64,000 bases of DNA from Haloplanus vescus (GCF_900107665.1 NZ_FNQT01000001.1:355742-419741), one strand, 5' to 3'. Counted from the stretch's first letter, positions 25,555-35,510 are shown. Notes: generated by a model from the sequence alone, not told the origin. Numbers and translations: made by a program.

Positions 25555-27156
25555 ATGGCAACACGAGAGGACGTCATCGAAGACTTCGGCCACGTAAGCC
25601 GGACTGCCGGCACCGTCTTCCGATATCTGCTGCTCGCGGCGACGCTGTTCGGCATCGTCGCGCTGGCGGTCCTGTTGCTATACGTCGCCAACGACGCCAT
25701 CCAACCGCTGACCGCCGACCCCGGTTGGCATCTCACCTTCTTCCTGACGCTCGTCGTGCCCACACTCGCCGTGAGCGGCTACCTCTTCCGAACCGACCCG
25801 GTATCGTTCCGCTTCGGCGCCAGCATCGTCGGCCTACTCGCCGTCAGTACCATGTTCGCGGGTGGCATGGCGATGATATTCGTCGACATCGTCCCGCCGG
25901 TGGTCTGGTTCGGCTACGTCCTCGCGCTCTGTCTCTCACTCGCGGGCGTCGTCGTCATCGAGCGCTTCGACCGCCAGCTCCCCTTCCTCGCGCGGTTCGT
26001 CGCTGCGGGCGCAGTCGTCGTCGGCGCCTTCGCCGTCGTACCCGGACTCGTCCAGTCGCTGCCGGTGTATCCGACGGACGACATCCTGCTCACGCTCTCC
26101 TTTGGCGCACCCATCGCCGCTGTCGTCGGCCGGTACGCCGCCGCCGACGCTGGCCGGCGCGGGCGACTGCTCGCTATCGGAGCCGGCGTCGTCGCCATCG
26201 GTCTGGGGGGCGTGGTCGGACCACTCCTGGGTGTCACGCCCGTCCCGGCGACGGTGATTCTCTCCCTCGCCGTTGTCCCCACCGCAGGCTACGCCGTCGG
26301 CACCGTCCGCCGACACCCCGCGCGCCGGGCAGGACTGGTCCTCACGGCCGTCGTCCTCCTCGGCGCGTTCGGTGGCGCAGCTGCCGTCGACGCCCTCGGC
26401 TTCGCCGGACCGCAGTCGTGGGTCGACTGGCAGTTCCTCACCAACGCCCACAGCGGGGACGCGGTCGATGCCGGTCTCTACCCCGCCATCGGTGGCTCCA
26501 TCCTCCTGATGGTCACCGTCGCCGCACTCTCCTTCCCCCTCGGTGTCGGGGCCGCGGTGTATCTCGAGGAGTACGCCCCGGACAACCGCTTCACGCGCTT
26601 TATCGACGTGAACATCTCCAACCTGGCCGGCGTCCCCTCTGTCGTCTACGGACTGCTCGGACTCGCCGTGTTCGTCACGTACCTCGGTCAGCCGACGGGG
26701 ACGGTGCTCATCGGCGGCGCGACGCTCGCCCTCCTCATCCTGCCCATCGTCATCATCTCCGCGCGCGAGGCGCTCCGGAGCGTACCGGATTCGATGCGAC
26801 AGGCCTCCTACGGCATGGGCGCGACGCGCTGGCAGACGATTCGGAACGTCGTCCTCCCCCGGGCGTTCCCCGGAATCTTGACGGGGACGATTCTCGCCCT
26901 CGGCCGCGCCATCGGCGAGACGGCGCCGCTCATCATGATTGGCGCGCCGAACGTCCTCTTCTCGCTGCCGACGGGGCTCTCCTCGAAGGTGAGCGCGATG
27001 CCCCTGCAGGTGTACGCCTGGGCGAGTCTCTTCGCCAGCGACCCGTTCTATCAGGCCGCCGTCCCTGCGGGCGTCGTCGTGTTGCTCGTCGTCCTACTCA
27101 GCATGAACTCCGTGGCAATCGTGCTCCGCAACAAATATCAGAGTGATTCGCAATGA
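25555..27156 (+). CDS. pstA: Phosphate ABC transporter permease PstA with long N-terminal membrane extension
   Basis: The C-terminal ~250 residues (about 285-533) are a standard PstA, with [20 protein letters not shown], the coupling loop [18 protein letters not shown] and [17 protein letters not shown]. The first ~280 residues add about eight extra hydrophobic segments, roughly doubling the usual 280-300 aa. The extension is hydrophobic and continuous with the core, so it is not a missed upstream gene. Its function is unknown. The gene overlaps pstB by 4 bp. Confidence 0.92.
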   Translation: MATREDVIEDFGHVSRTAGTVFRYLLLAATLFGIVALAVLLLYVANDAIQPLTADPGWHLTFFLTLVVPTLAVSGYLFRTDPVSFRFGASIVGLLAVSTMFAGGMAMIFVDIVPPVVWFGYVLALCLSLAGVVVIERFDRQLPFLARFVAAGAVVVGAFAVVPGLVQSLPVYPTDDILLTLSFGAPIAAVVGRYAAADAGRRGRLLAIGAGVVAIGLGGVVGPLLGVTPVPATVILSLAVVPTAGYAVGTVRRHPARRAGLVLTAVVLLGAFGGAAAVDALGFAGPQSWVDWQFLTNAHSGDAVDAGLYPAIGGSILLMVTVAALSFPLGVGAAVYLEEYAPDNRFTRFIDVNISNLAGVPSVVYGLLGLAVFVTYLGQPTGTVLIGGATLALLILPIVIISAREALRSVPDSMRQASYGMGATRWQTIRNVVLPRAFPGILTGTILALGRAIGETAPLIMIGAPNVLFSLPTGLSSKVSAMPLQVYAWASLFASDPFYQAAVPAGVVVLLVVLLSMNSVAIVLRNKYQSDSQ

Positions 27157-28022
27157 CCGACAATTCAGAGCAAGAGTACACTGCATCGACCGACGACCCG
27201 ACGGCCGACGAGATGAGCATCGAGACTGACGTGAGCACGAGCGTTTCGTCGTCCGACACGACCCAGCACGCGAACACCGTCGTCAGCGCGGAGAACGTCA
27301 GCGTCTGGTACAACGACGAACAGGCGTTGCAGGACATCACGCTCGACATCCCCGAGAATCAGGTGACCGCGATGATTGGACCCTCGGGGTGTGGCAAGTC
27401 CACGTTCCTCCGGTGTATCAACCGGATGAACGACCTGATAGACGCCGCGCACGTCGAGGGTGACCTCCACCTCCGCGGCAAGAACGTCTACGACGACGAT
27501 GTCGACCCCGTCGCACTCCGCCGTCGCGTCGGGATGGTCTTCCAGTCGCCCAACCCCTTCCCCAAGAGCATCTACGACAACGTGGCCTACGGCCTTGAGA
27601 TTCAGGACAAGGAGGGCGACTACGACGAAATCGTCGAGCAGTCGCTGAAGCGAGCGGCGCTGTGGGACGAGGTGAAAGACCAACTCGACCAGTCCGGCCT
27701 CGAACTCTCCGGCGGGCAACAACAGCGACTCTGTATCGCCCGAGCCATCGCCCCCGACCCCGAGGTCATCCTGATGGACGAACCCGCCTCCGCGCTCGAC
27801 CCCGTCGCAACCTCCCAAATCGAGGACCTCATCTCGGAGCTCGCTGAGGAGTACACGGTGGTCATCGTCACCCACAACATGCAACAGGCGGCACGCATCT
27901 CGAACAAGACGGCCGTCTTCCTCACCGGCGGCGAACTCGTCGAGTTCGACGACACCGAGAAAATCTTCGAGAACCCCGAGAGCCAACGCGTCGAGGACTA
28001 CATCACCGGGAAGTTCGGGTAG
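27153..28022 (+). CDS. pstB: Phosphate ABC transporter ATPase PstB
   Basis: This 289-aa ATPase energises phosphate uptake. Walker A GPSGCGKS is at 76-83; RCINRMNDL is the PstB-specific follow-up; [14 protein letters not shown] and [13 protein letters not shown] complete the ABC site; [12 protein letters not shown] holds the switch histidine. The first ~45 residues are an acidic Ser/Thr-rich leader not found in bacterial PstB. It closes the transporter part of the operon. Confidence 0.96.
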   Translation: MTDNSEQEYTASTDDPTADEMSIETDVSTSVSSSDTTQHANTVVSAENVSVWYNDEQALQDITLDIPENQVTAMIGPSGCGKSTFLRCINRMNDLIDAAHVEGDLHLRGKNVYDDDVDPVALRRRVGMVFQSPNPFPKSIYDNVAYGLEIQDKEGDYDEIVEQSLKRAALWDEVKDQLDQSGLELSGGQQQRLCIARAIAPDPEVILMDEPASALDPVATSQIEDLISELAEEYTVVIVTHNMQQAARISNKTAVFLTGGELVEFDDTEKIFENPESQRVEDYITGKFG

Positions 28023-28024
28023 CG

Positions 28025-28064
28025 CTATAGAGCCGTCCCGAGGAAACTATAGACCTCTCTATAG
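28025..28064 (+). promoter_or_regulatory. Triple CTATAG motif upstream of phoU
   Basis: The palindrome CTATAG occurs at 28025-28030, 28047-28052 and 28059-28064, inside the 94-bp gap between pstB and phoU. It resembles the CTATATA cores of the pst promoter. It could give phoU its own phosphate-controlled promoter or be a regulator-binding cluster; this is inferred from recurrence only. Confidence 0.45.
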
Positions 28065-28116
28065 CCAACAGTAGATACGGGACAACGTTTTAGGTTGCTC
28101 CCGCCGAGCGTGGTGT

Positions 28117-28803
28117 ATGGCGAGAACGGACTATCAGTCGTCGTTGGAGGAACTCCGCGACGACATCCTCTACATGAGCGAAGTGGTCGCGGAGCGGCTC
28201 CGGACGGGGCTGGACGCGCTCGAACGGAAGGACGAACGGCTGGCTCGCGAGGTGATCGATGGCGACGACGAAATCAACGAGATGTATCTCAAACTGGAAG
28301 GCGACTGTGTCGACCTCATCGCCCTCCAGCAACCCGTGGCGAGCGACCTTCGCTTCATCGCCGCCTCGTTCAAGATAATCACCGACCTCGAACGCATCGG
28401 CGACCTGGCTGTCAACCTCGGCGGCTACACGCTGGACGCCGAGCGCGACCTCTTCCCCGACGTGGACATGCAGCGCATCGGGCGAACGACGCTCGATATG
28501 CTCGAAGACGCGATGGACGCCTACGCGAACGAGGACGTGGAGGCGTGTTACGCCGTCGCCGACCACGACGACGAGGTGGACGCGATGTGTGAAGCCGCGA
28601 GCGAACTCGTCGTGCGCGACCTCATCGAGAGCGACCGCCTCGCCGACGACCTCGACGACGACGAGGAGATGGAGTCGCTGATGCAGGACGTCTCACGCCT
28701 TCTGCTCACCATCCGCGACCTCGAACGCATCGGCGACCACGCGGTCAACATCGCCGCCCGCACGCTCTACATGGCCGAGAACGACGACGAACTGCTCTAC
28801 TAA
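28117..28803 (+). CDS. phoU: PhoU phosphate signalling protein
   Basis: The 228-aa all-helical protein has two PhoU repeats, each carrying the metal-binding pattern DLERIGDLAVNL (about 108-119) and DLERIGDHAVNIA (about 203-215). PhoU restrains the Pst importer and signals phosphate sufficiency. Unlike the divergent fusion at 22223 it has no DNA-binding domain, so the locus combines a transcriptional and a non-transcriptional PhoU. Its stop overlaps that of the convergent HTH gene by 4 bp. Confidence 0.95.
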   Translation: MARTDYQSSLEELRDDILYMSEVVAERLRTGLDALERKDERLAREVIDGDDEINEMYLKLEGDCVDLIALQQPVASDLRFIAASFKIITDLERIGDLAVNLGGYTLDAERDLFPDVDMQRIGRTTLDMLEDAMDAYANEDVEACYAVADHDDEVDAMCEAASELVVRDLIESDRLADDLDDDEEMESLMQDVSRLLLTIRDLERIGDHAVNIAARTLYMAENDDELLY

Positions 28804-29453
28804 TCGCTGGCGCGTCGCATCACTGTCGCCTCCGCCTTGCGGAGATGTTCTGCGGCCGTCCCCGGTGCGATATCCAAGTCGTCGGCCACGTCGGCGACCG
28901 TTCCGGAACGTGGTGAGTCGTAGTATCCACACTCGACAGCGGCAGCGACGGCCTCGCGCTGTCGGTCGGTGAGACGCCAGTCCGACTCGCCGGCCCGGCG
29001 TCGGTACGGGCCGACGGATTCGATAGTGGCACGCAGTCCGTCGGGCAACTCCGTGACTGCGGCGTCGAGGTCGGCCGCGGTGCCGACCAGCGTGACTGCC
29101 GTCGTCCCGTCGGGTTCGAACTCGACGGGTGGCACCACCACGAGCGTCCCCCGCGCGAACGCGTCGATATATCCGCGGTCGGCGTCTGTCACTCGGTCGC
29201 GAACGCAGCAGTAGAAGACGCCTTCGACGGCGTCGGTGAGGCTGAACGCCTCCGTCGCGTCGCGCGCCTCGAGTTTCGCGCGGAACGGCGCCGGGTCGCC
29301 CCGAACCCGGAACACCATCGTGTTCGTCTCGTCGAGGACCGTGTTCCAGTGAAGGAGCGACGCGCGTTCGATGGCCTCGTGGTCCATCTCGAAGGCGTGC
29401 ATCGGGTGGAGGGTATCCGGGTCGTGATGAACCCGCAGTCGCGCGTACTTCAT
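28800..29453 (-). CDS. Bat-type helix-turn-helix regulator
   Basis: The 217-aa protein ends in the HTH_10 (Bat) domain, about 155-210: LTDRQREAVAAAVECGYYDS followed by VADDLDIAPGTAAEHLRKAE. The first 150 residues are a variable sensory region with two cysteines in YCCVRDR. Related haloarchaeal proteins control bacteriorhodopsin, DMSO respiration and metal responses; the ligand here is unknown. A start at 29453 is chosen from MKYARLRVHHD, the usual N-terminus of the family, behind an A+T-rich AATAAATAAAA tract. It faces phoU tail-to-tail. Confidence 0.88.
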   Translation of the reverse strand: MKYARLRVHHDPDTLHPMHAFEMDHEAIERASLLHWNTVLDETNTMVFRVRGDPAPFRAKLEARDATEAFSLTDAVEGVFYCCVRDRVTDADRGYIDAFARGTLVVVPPVEFEPDGTTAVTLVGTAADLDAAVTELPDGLRATIESVGPYRRRAGESDWRLTDRQREAVAAAVECGYYDSPRSGTVADVADDLDIAPGTAAEHLRKAEATVMRRASD

Positions 29454-29535
29454 CGGTCGGTGCTCGTACGCCAATAAATAAAACCCTCGTGTGTGAGGCA
29501 GTTTCGACTCGGGTCGTCGGGAGAGAGGCTGATAC

Positions 29536-30123
29536 ATGAGCCTACTCGGCTTCGCGTTCGCGGCCGGCATCGTGTCGGCCGCCGGCGTATACGTACTCGT
29601 CGTCGCAACGCTGCTGACCGACCACGAGTGGTGGCCGCCCGGCGACCGAACGCCGGCGTACTACTGCCACTGGACGCTCGTTGGCGTCTTCGACGTGGCA
29701 GTACTCGGGACTGCTATCCTCGATTTCGGTGCGTGGGGACTGCCCCGTGCCCTCTCTCTTCTCGGTGTCGTCGCCGCTCTCGTCGGTACCGCCGTCTTCG
29801 CGTGGGGGACGCGGACGATGCGCGCCGCGGAGACGATGGGCGTCACGGGCACCCTCTACACCGACGGCCCGTACGCCTACACGCGCAACCCGCAGTACGT
29901 GGGCATGGTCGTCGGTGTGCCCGGATTCGCACTGGCCGTCGATTCGGCGCTGGTGGCGGTTCTCGCTGCCGTCCACGTCGGTTGGGTCCTCCTCTTGCCC
30001 CGCGCCGAAGAGCCACACCTACGCGCCGAGTTCGGGGAGGCGTACGACCGCTACGCGGCGCGCGTCCCGCGATTCGTGGGTCTCGGAACACTCCGTCGCG
30101 CCCTCGACGCTGCGCGGTCCTGA
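29536..30123 (+). CDS. Isoprenylcysteine/phospholipid methyltransferase-family membrane protein
   Basis: The 195-aa protein has about five hydrophobic segments and the C-terminal motif of the PEMT/ICMT fold: GPYAYTRNPQYVGM, then a helix, an EEPHLRAEFG stretch and YDRYAARVPRFV. These enzymes methylate membrane or lipophilic substrates with SAM; many archaeal members have no known substrate. It is the first gene of a short plus-strand group. Confidence 0.82.
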   Translation: MSLLGFAFAAGIVSAAGVYVLVVATLLTDHEWWPPGDRTPAYYCHWTLVGVFDVAVLGTAILDFGAWGLPRALSLLGVVAALVGTAVFAWGTRTMRAAETMGVTGTLYTDGPYAYTRNPQYVGMVVGVPGFALAVDSALVAVLAAVHVGWVLLLPRAEEPHLRAEFGEAYDRYAARVPRFVGLGTLRRALDAARS

Positions 30124-30157
30124 AAGAGTTAACCGCTATCGGCCTATCCATTCGGGC

Positions 30158-30529
30158 ATGAATGCGGCGGCGACGATTCGCGAGTATTACGAGTCGCTCC
30201 GGCGAGGCGAACCGCTCTACCCCTACTTTGCCGAGCATCCCGACGTGGTGAAGTTCGGCGTCGGCGAACGCCTCGTCGGCTACGACGCCGTCGCCGAGGG
30301 CCTACGCGAACAGACGCGAACGACCGACGACTGGACCGTCCAGAGCCAAGATCTCCGCGTCATCGAACGCGACGACCACGCGCACTTCTCCGATGCGGTG
30401 TTCATGTCGTGGACCACGCCGGAAACCGAGTACGCCCTCTCGACGCGATGGAGCGGGACGCTCGAACGCCGCGACGACGAGTGGGTGTTCGTGGGGATGC
30501 ACGTCAGCACGCCCTACGTCGACGGCTGA
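30158..30529 (+). CDS. SnoaL/NTF2-like fold protein
   Basis: The 123-aa protein has the cone-shaped NTF2-like pattern: an N-terminal helix AATIREYYESLRRGE, a strand with VVKFGVGERLVGYDAVAEGL and a C-terminal sheet with RWSGTLERRDDEWVFVGMHVS. Such domains act as small hydrolases, isomerases or binding modules; no catalytic residues are certain. It overlaps the following membrane-protein gene by one base (TGATG). Confidence 0.75.
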   Translation: MNAAATIREYYESLRRGEPLYPYFAEHPDVVKFGVGERLVGYDAVAEGLREQTRTTDDWTVQSQDLRVIERDDHAHFSDAVFMSWTTPETEYALSTRWSGTLERRDDEWVFVGMHVSTPYVDG

Positions 30530-30750
30530 TGGTGGGGCCGAGTTTCACCGAGGAGGACCGCCGCACCGCGACGCGCCGCCTCAAACTCGGCTTCATCGGC
30601 CTTGTCGGCCTCTCCGGCGGCCTCGTCAGCCTCGCCGTCGGCGCGACGCTGGTACAGACCCTCGTTGCCCTCGCTGTCGGCTGTCTCGTCGGCTGGGCGC
30701 TCGTCGCCTACCTCGGCCGGGTCGGGCGCGAGTGGCAGCAGAACCGCTAG
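30529..30750 (+). CDS. Small membrane protein
   Basis: The 73-aa protein has a charged N-terminus (SFTEEDRRTATRRLKLG) and two hydrophobic segments (about 20-38 and 41-60) ending in GRVGREWQQNR. It is coupled to the SnoaL-like gene and its stop shares CTAG with the convergent metalloprotease gene. No family or function is recognised. Confidence 0.65.
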   Translation: MVGPSFTEEDRRTATRRLKLGFIGLVGLSGGLVSLAVGATLVQTLVALAVGCLVGWALVAYLGRVGREWQQNR

Positions 30751-31709
30751 ACCCGCGCCAGCCACTGCTCGGGGTCGTCGAGTTCCGCGTCCGTCGGTAG
30801 GTTTTCTGGCTGTTCCCACACGATGCTCGCACCCGCCAGCCCTCGGTCGTCCGCGACGGCGTGGAAGAAGTCCGCGCCGCGTTCGTACTGCCGACGCTTC
30901 AGGCCGAGTCCGAGGAGGCGGCGAGCGAGTTGGGCGACCGGGCCACCACCCTGTCGACGGGCGTCGAGTTTCGCCCGCAGGTCGGCGTAGTCGTCGTCGA
31001 ACGCCCGGTCCATCAGCAGTTCGGCGTACCCCTCGACTGCCGTCATCGCGGTATCCAACTCCGCGAACGCCTCGCGGTCGACGTCGCCAGCGGCGAGGGC
31101 GTCGACGCCGCGCTCCACCCGCCGTTCGAGATAGGTCGAGAGCCACGGTGCGGCGCCGAACTCGGCGGCGTGTGACACCTCGTGGAACGCGATCCAGCGC
31201 CGGAACCGCGGGAGCGACACGTCGAGGTCCGTCGCCACCTGCACGATGTTCGGGTGGACGAAGTAGAGCGCGTGGTTCCGGTCGTCGGGCGCCGCCTCCG
31301 CGAGGAGGAGCGGGTCGTACTGCCCGAGGACGTTCCGCCCGAGGAAAGCGAGCATGAAAGAGAGCGTGCCCGTGTTGACGACGCGACTGACGCCGGGGAA
31401 GAGCGTCTGTGGCACCTCGCGTTCGACGGGCGCCATCACGCGGCGGAAGGTGTCGACGTTGGCGTCGATCCAGTGGTGGCGGTTCTGGATTTCGACCGTG
31501 TCCGGCAGGTCGAACTCGACGCCGCCGAGCGACCGGAGGCGGTCACGCGCGTCGCGCACGTCCGTCGCGTATCCCGAGCGGTCGGCCTCGCTCAACTCAA
31601 GCGACCCGGCCGCCGTGCTGGCCTTGGCGGCGTCGGCGACGGCGGTCCAGTCGACGTGGCCGTCGCCCGACGCGCTGGTGACGGTGCGGACGCTCCGAAA
31701 GATGTCCAT
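30747..31709 (-). CDS. Zinc-dependent metalloprotease-like protein (F420-associated family)
   Basis: The 320-aa protein has the zincin motif HEVSH (His176, Glu177, His180) in WIAFHEVSHAAEFGA and belongs to the DUF2342-type family found in actinobacteria and haloarchaea, often called coenzyme F420-associated. FVHPNIVQVATDLDV and VVNTGTLSFMLAFLGRNVLGQYD match its core. There is no signal peptide, so it should be cytosolic. Catalysis has not been shown for most members. It lies downstream of the rps2 operon but has its own 71-bp upstream gap. Confidence 0.85.
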   Translation of the reverse strand: MDIFRSVRTVTSASGDGHVDWTAVADAAKASTAAGSLELSEADRSGYATDVRDARDRLRSLGGVEFDLPDTVEIQNRHHWIDANVDTFRRVMAPVEREVPQTLFPGVSRVVNTGTLSFMLAFLGRNVLGQYDPLLLAEAAPDDRNHALYFVHPNIVQVATDLDVSLPRFRRWIAFHEVSHAAEFGAAPWLSTYLERRVERGVDALAAGDVDREAFAELDTAMTAVEGYAELLMDRAFDDDYADLRAKLDARRQGGGPVAQLARRLLGLGLKRRQYERGADFFHAVADDRGLAGASIVWEQPENLPTDAELDDPEQWLARV

Positions 31710-31780
31710 ACGCAGTCGTGTCGGTAGTGACTAAAAACGCTTCCGCGCAAACGAATCGGCTACGAAAAGTCCGTCTCCCC

Positions 31781-32551
31781 TTAGATGCCCGCCTCGAAGT
31801 CTTCGAGGGCGTAGCTGGGTTCGGCGCCGCGGCGGTCGAGCGTCTCGTTGGCCAAGAGCCAGTAGACGACCGACAGCGCGCGTCGGCCCTTGTTGTTCGT
31901 CGGGATGACGAGGTCGACGTTGCTGAGCTGGTTGTTCGAGTCGCACATGGCGATGACGGGGATGCCGACCGTGATGGCCTCCTTGACCGCCTGCGAGTCG
32001 CCGATGGGGTCAGTCACGACCAGCACGTCCGGTTCGATGTAGCCATCGTAGTCCGGGTTGGTCAGCGTGCCGGGGATGAAGCGACCGGTGCGAGCGCGGG
32101 CGCCGATGGCTTCCGCGAACTTCTCGGCCGGGAAGCGGCCGTACTGGCGCGAGGAGGTCACGAGGACCTGCTCGGGCGAGTAGTTCGCGAGGAAGTCCGC
32201 GGCGGTGCGGATGCGCTGGTCGGTCTGGCTCACGTCCAGCACGTACAGGCCGTCGTCACGGACGCGGTGGATGAACCGGCCCATGTCGTCGGTCTTCTGC
32301 TGGGTCCCGATGTGGACACCGGCGCCCAGGTAATCCTCGACGGGGATGAGAAGGTCGGCCTCGTCGTCGGGCATGACGTTCTCGTCGAACGGCGAGCCTG
32401 GCTCCTCCTCGGCCTCCACGTCGTCAGTCTCTGCCTCGGCCGCCTCGTCGGCTGCCTCGGCGGTCGGTTCCTCCGCGGTCTCGGCGGGGGCGTCCTCGTC
32501 GGCCGCCTCCTCGCCGTCCGGGGTCTCGAGTTCGTTATCGTTGTCTGTCAT
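31781..32551 (-). CDS. rps2: Ribosomal protein S2 with acidic N-terminal extension
   Basis: The core (about 66-256) is a normal archaeal S2: [39 protein letters not shown] and [18 protein letters not shown]. The first ~65 residues are an Asp/Glu/Ala-rich low-complexity leader, typical of halophile S2. It closes the rpl18e-rpl13-rps9-rpoN-rpoK-eno-rps2 operon with a 4-bp overlap to eno. The isoprenoid genes that follow rps2 in many archaea are absent here. Confidence 0.95.
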   Translation of the reverse strand: MTDNDNELETPDGEEAADEDAPAETAEEPTAEAADEAAEAETDDVEAEEEPGSPFDENVMPDDEADLLIPVEDYLGAGVHIGTQQKTDDMGRFIHRVRDDGLYVLDVSQTDQRIRTAADFLANYSPEQVLVTSSRQYGRFPAEKFAEAIGARARTGRFIPGTLTNPDYDGYIEPDVLVVTDPIGDSQAVKEAITVGIPVIAMCDSNNQLSNVDLVIPTNNKGRRALSVVYWLLANETLDRRGAEPSYALEDFEAGI

Positions 32552-33753
32552 ACAGCGTCCTCCGCGATGCGGATGAGTTCGTTGAGTTTGGCAGTTCGCT
32601 CGCCGCCGACCGTCCCCGTCTTGATGAACGGGGCGTTGGTCGCCACGGCGAGGTGTGCAATCGTCGCGTCCTCGGTTTCACCCGAGCGATGCGAGACGAC
32701 GGCGTCCAGCCCGTTTCGGGTCGCGAGCTCCACCGCGTCGACGGCGTCGGAGAGCGTCCCGATCTGGTTGGGCTTGACGAGGATGGCGTTGCCTGCCCCC
32801 TCGTCGATGCCGCGTTGCAGGCGCTCGACGTTGGTGACGAACAGGTCGTCACCGCAGAGCACCGTCCGGTCGCCAACCCGTTCCGTCAGGTCGGCGAAGC
32901 CGTCGAAGTCGTTCTCCTCGACGGGGTCCTCGACGTACGCGAGGTCGTACTCATCGACGAGGTCGGCCATGTAGTCGACCTGTTCCGCCGGCGTCCGCTC
33001 CACGTCGCCGTAGCGGTACACCTCGTCCTCGGGGTCGTACAGTTCCGAGGCGGCCACGTCGAGACCGACGCCGATGTCGAAGCCCACGTCGTCGGCCACG
33101 TCTTCCGTCGCCTGCGCGACGATTTCGAACGCCGTGGCGTCGTCGACGGCGGGCGCCCACGCGCCTTCGTCGCCCTTGCCGGCGGGAACGCCCCGCTCGT
33201 CGAGCAGTTCGCCGATGCGCTCGTGGACGGCGGCGTTGGCGAAGACGGCTTCGGAGACGCTCGGCGCACCGATTGGCGCGGCGAGGAACTCCTGAATGTG
33301 GGTCGCTTCCTTGGCGTGTTCACCGCCCCCGACGACGTTCCCGAGCGGAACCGGGAAACTGTCGCCGCGGAAGGTGCCGCCGAGGTGCTGGAACAGCGGC
33401 GCACCCAGCACGTCGGCACCGGCTTTCGCCGCCGCCATGGAGATGGCGACGGCGCTGTTGGCGCCGATGATCGAGAAGTCGTCGGTGCCGTCCGAACCGT
33501 GCAGAGCGGCGTCGACGTCGCGCTGGTTGCCCGCGTGTACTTCGCCGACCAGTCGGGGGACGGCGTGCTGGCGGGCGGCGGCGATAGCCTCGCCCGTCGG
33601 CAGTTCGATAGCCTCGTACTCGCCGGTCGAGGCACCGCTCGGTGCGGCCGCGCGGCCGAAGCCACCCGACTCGGTCAACACGTCGGCCTCGACGGTCGGG
33701 TTCCCCCGCGAGTCGAGAATCCGACGCAGACTCACCGAGCGAATCAGCGTCAT
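32548..33753 (-). CDS. eno: Enolase
   Basis: The 401-aa glycolytic/gluconeogenic enzyme interconverts 2-phosphoglycerate and phosphoenolpyruvate. Conserved features include [16 protein letters not shown], the substrate loop [11 protein letters not shown], the metal-site [24 protein letters not shown] with the catalytic lysine, and [17 protein letters not shown]. The embedding between rpoK and rps2 with ATGA overlaps on both sides is the standard archaeal arrangement. Confidence 0.97.
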   Translation of the reverse strand: MTLIRSVSLRRILDSRGNPTVEADVLTESGGFGRAAAPSGASTGEYEAIELPTGEAIAAARQHAVPRLVGEVHAGNQRDVDAALHGSDGTDDFSIIGANSAVAISMAAAKAGADVLGAPLFQHLGGTFRGDSFPVPLGNVVGGGEHAKEATHIQEFLAAPIGAPSVSEAVFANAAVHERIGELLDERGVPAGKGDEGAWAPAVDDATAFEIVAQATEDVADDVGFDIGVGLDVAASELYDPEDEVYRYGDVERTPAEQVDYMADLVDEYDLAYVEDPVEENDFDGFADLTERVGDRTVLCGDDLFVTNVERLQRGIDEGAGNAILVKPNQIGTLSDAVDAVELATRNGLDAVVSHRSGETEDATIAHLAVATNAPFIKTGTVGGERTAKLNELIRIAEDAV

Positions 33754-33929
33754 TTGCCCTCCCGCCTCACCGTGAAGGGGAGCACGCCGGCGTCGTACTC
33801 CTCGGCCGCGACGAGAATCGGCTCGCTCTGGTCAGTCTCGACGAGGACGGGGGCCCCGTACGACACCTGCAGGGCTCGCGCCCCGAGGATGCGTGCCTTC
33901 TCGTAGCGATTGTAGCGTCCCTGACTCAT
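33750..33929 (-). CDS. rpoK: RNA polymerase subunit K (omega/Rpb6 homologue)
   Basis: The 59-aa assembly subunit begins [20 protein letters not shown] and ends PFTVRREGK, both conserved in archaeal RpoK. It overlaps rpoN upstream and eno downstream by 4 bp each, so its frame is fixed from both sides. It wraps the largest subunit's C-terminus in the enzyme. Confidence 0.95.
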   Translation of the reverse strand: MSQGRYNRYEKARILGARALQVSYGAPVLVETDQSEPILVAAEEYDAGVLPFTVRREGK

Positions 33930-34117
33930 TGGTAGGGGGAGACTACGTCGACCAGGTCCTTGTGCGAGACGAACATCCGTCGACAGCAGTGCCGGGTCAC
34001 GTCCAGGTCGTCGAGCACCTCTTCGGGGTCCTCGCCGTCATCGAGTCGAGCCTGGTACTCCTCCCAGTGCTCGCCGATGACTTTCCCGCACGTGAAACAC
34101 CGGACTGGGATCATCAT
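33926..34117 (-). CDS. rpoN: RNA polymerase subunit N (Rpb10 homologue)
   Basis: The 63-aa zinc protein shows the atypical zinc site CFTCG (Cys7, Cys10) and HCCRR (Cys44, Cys45), the invariant RpoN pattern, and the sequence [17 protein letters not shown]. Two ATGs stand side by side at the start; the second would shorten it by one residue. It follows rps9 after a 12-bp gap and overlaps rpoK. Confidence 0.97.
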   Translation of the reverse strand: MMIPVRCFTCGKVIGEHWEEYQARLDDGEDPEEVLDDLDVTRHCCRRMFVSHKDLVDVVSPYQ

Positions 34118-34129
34118 GGGTGAATCACC

Positions 34130-34528
34130 TTAGCGGTAGGACTTCTGGTAGCGGGCCCGCGCACCGGGACCGCCCCACTTCTTGGGTTCGGACTGCCGGA
34201 CGTCGTTGACCAGCAGCGACCGGTCGAACTCCATGAACGCATCGCGGAGTTCGGCATCGTTGTTGTGCTGCACCAACCCGCGGGCGATGGCCGTTCGGAC
34301 GGCGTCTGCCTGTCCGGCGAAGCCGCCACCGGAGACGTCGACGTCGATGTCGACCGTCTCGCGGAGGTCGTCGCCGGCGATGCGGAACGGCTCCAGCATC
34401 TTCAGCTTCGACAGCTCCGGTTCGACCAGCTCGACGGGCTGAGAGTTGATTCGAACGCGACCCTCGCCCTCACGCACGGTGGCGCGGGCGACGGCCGTCT
34501 TCTTCTTGCCGCTCGTGTTAGTTACCAT
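34130..34528 (-). CDS. rps9: Ribosomal protein S9
   Basis: S9 (132 aa) contacts P-site tRNA with its C-terminal tail. [22 protein letters not shown] at the N-terminus and [17 protein letters not shown] at the end are diagnostic. It overlaps rpl13 by 7 bp, in the usual archaeal order L18e-L13-S9-RpoN-RpoK. Confidence 0.97.
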   Translation of the reverse strand: MVTNTSGKKKTAVARATVREGEGRVRINSQPVELVEPELSKLKMLEPFRIAGDDLRETVDIDVDVSGGGFAGQADAVRTAIARGLVQHNNDAELRDAFMEFDRSLLVNDVRQSEPKKWGGPGARARYQKSYR

Positions 34529-34959
34529 GTGACGTTCGCACCCAGTTCTTTGGAGACGTCTCCGAGGGAGACGAAGTTGATGTTCGAGAGTCGGTCCAGC
34601 GACGTACCCTCGAGGACCTCGGCGTCCTCATCGAAGGGGTTGCCGACGTAGACACGGACGTTCTCGAACGCCTCGCGTCCGCGCGGCTTCTTGTACGGGA
34701 CCATGCCGCGGACGGCCCGCTTGAAGATGCGGTCCGGCCGCTTGGGGTAGTACGGCCCACTGTCGGAGCCCAGATTCGCACGCTTGCGGTAGGTCTCCAT
34801 CGTGGATTCTGCGTTACCCGTGATGACTGCGTCCTCGGCGTTGATGATAGCCACGCGCTCACCGTCGAGCGCGGACTGGGCCACTTCGCTCGCGACCCGG
34901 CCCATGATACAGTCGCGGGCGTCTACGACGACGTCGGCGTCGAACTCTGCAAGACTCAT
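34522..34959 (-). CDS. rpl13: Ribosomal protein L13
   Basis: L13 (145 aa), an early assembly protein of the large subunit, shows [19 protein letters not shown] and [19 protein letters not shown]. The length is normal for archaea. It overlaps rpl18e by 4 bp and rps9 by 7 bp. Confidence 0.97.
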   Translation of the reverse strand: MSLAEFDADVVVDARDCIMGRVASEVAQSALDGERVAIINAEDAVITGNAESTMETYRKRANLGSDSGPYYPKRPDRIFKRAVRGMVPYKKPRGREAFENVRVYVGNPFDEDAEVLEGTSLDRLSNINFVSLGDVSKELGANVTW

Positions 34960-35306
34960 CGAATCACCCGCACGTTGGAACCTTCGGGGTTGCGTTCGGC
35001 GACCTGTTCGAGCTGCTCGGCGTCACCGACCTGTTCGATCTTCGTCCGCGCCGTCGACGAGAAGTCGACAGCGGCGACGGTAACTTCTTTTTCGAGCACA
35101 CCACTGCCCAGCACCTTGCCGGGCACGACGACGGTCTCGTCTTCTCGGGCGTATCGTTCGATCTGCCCGAGGTTGACCTCTGCGTGGGTGCGCCGTGGCT
35201 TCTCCAGGCGGTCTGCGACGTCTTGCCAAACACCGGCACCAGACTCGCGCGCAACCGCCTTCAACTCGGCGATGAGACTATTGAGTCTCGGATTCGTTTT
35301 ACTCAT
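34956..35306 (-). CDS. rpl18e: Ribosomal protein L18e
   Basis: L18e (116 aa) is an archaeal/eukaryotic large-subunit protein; [35 protein letters not shown] and [19 protein letters not shown] are conserved. It is the first protein gene of the operon, 20 bp behind tRNA-Leu, so the tRNA and the operon probably share one transcript that is cut by tRNA processing. Confidence 0.97.
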   Translation of the reverse strand: MSKTNPRLNSLIAELKAVARESGAGVWQDVADRLEKPRRTHAEVNLGQIERYAREDETVVVPGKVLGSGVLEKEVTVAAVDFSSTARTKIEQVGDAEQLEQVAERNPEGSNVRVIR

Positions 35307-35326
35307 TGTCTTCCTCCAGAAAGGAG

Positions 35327-35411
35327 TGCAGGGAGCAGGATTTGAACCTGCGGACCCCTATGGGACAGCGCCCTGAACGCTGCGCCGTTGGCCTGACTTG
35401 GCTATCCCTGC
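35327..35411 (-). tRNA. tRNA-Leu (anticodon CAG)
   Basis: The minus strand folds into a complete class II cloverleaf: acceptor GCAGGGA/TCCCTGC, an anticodon stem CAGCG/CGCTG with loop TTCAGGG giving CAG, a long variable arm, T-loop TTCAAAT and discriminator A. The length is 85 nt. It sits directly upstream of the rpl18e operon, as in other haloarchaea. Confidence 0.95.
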
Positions 35412-35457
35412 ACGCATAGCGCAGTATCGGTCGCCCCTTCAAACCACTTTCGGTCCC

Positions 35458-35510
35458 CGCTCCGAATCGGGTGGAGCGAACGCCGTCGCTCGCGGTCGAT
35501 GCGAGCGACG
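35458..35510 (-). terminator. Tandem hairpins downstream of rpoD
   Basis: A perfect 10-bp inverted repeat (35484-35493 with 35501-35510, 7-bp loop) is followed on the minus strand by a second 6-bp stem (35458-35463 with 35473-35478). They lie 30 bp past the rpoD stop and before tRNA-Leu, so they probably end the rps13-rps4-rps11-rpoD transcript. No T-run is present. Confidence 0.55.

Noticed and set aside
30514-31146. 210-codon minus-strand frame rich in Arg and Gly
   Set aside because: It is a shadow across two convergent genes whose stop codons overlap.
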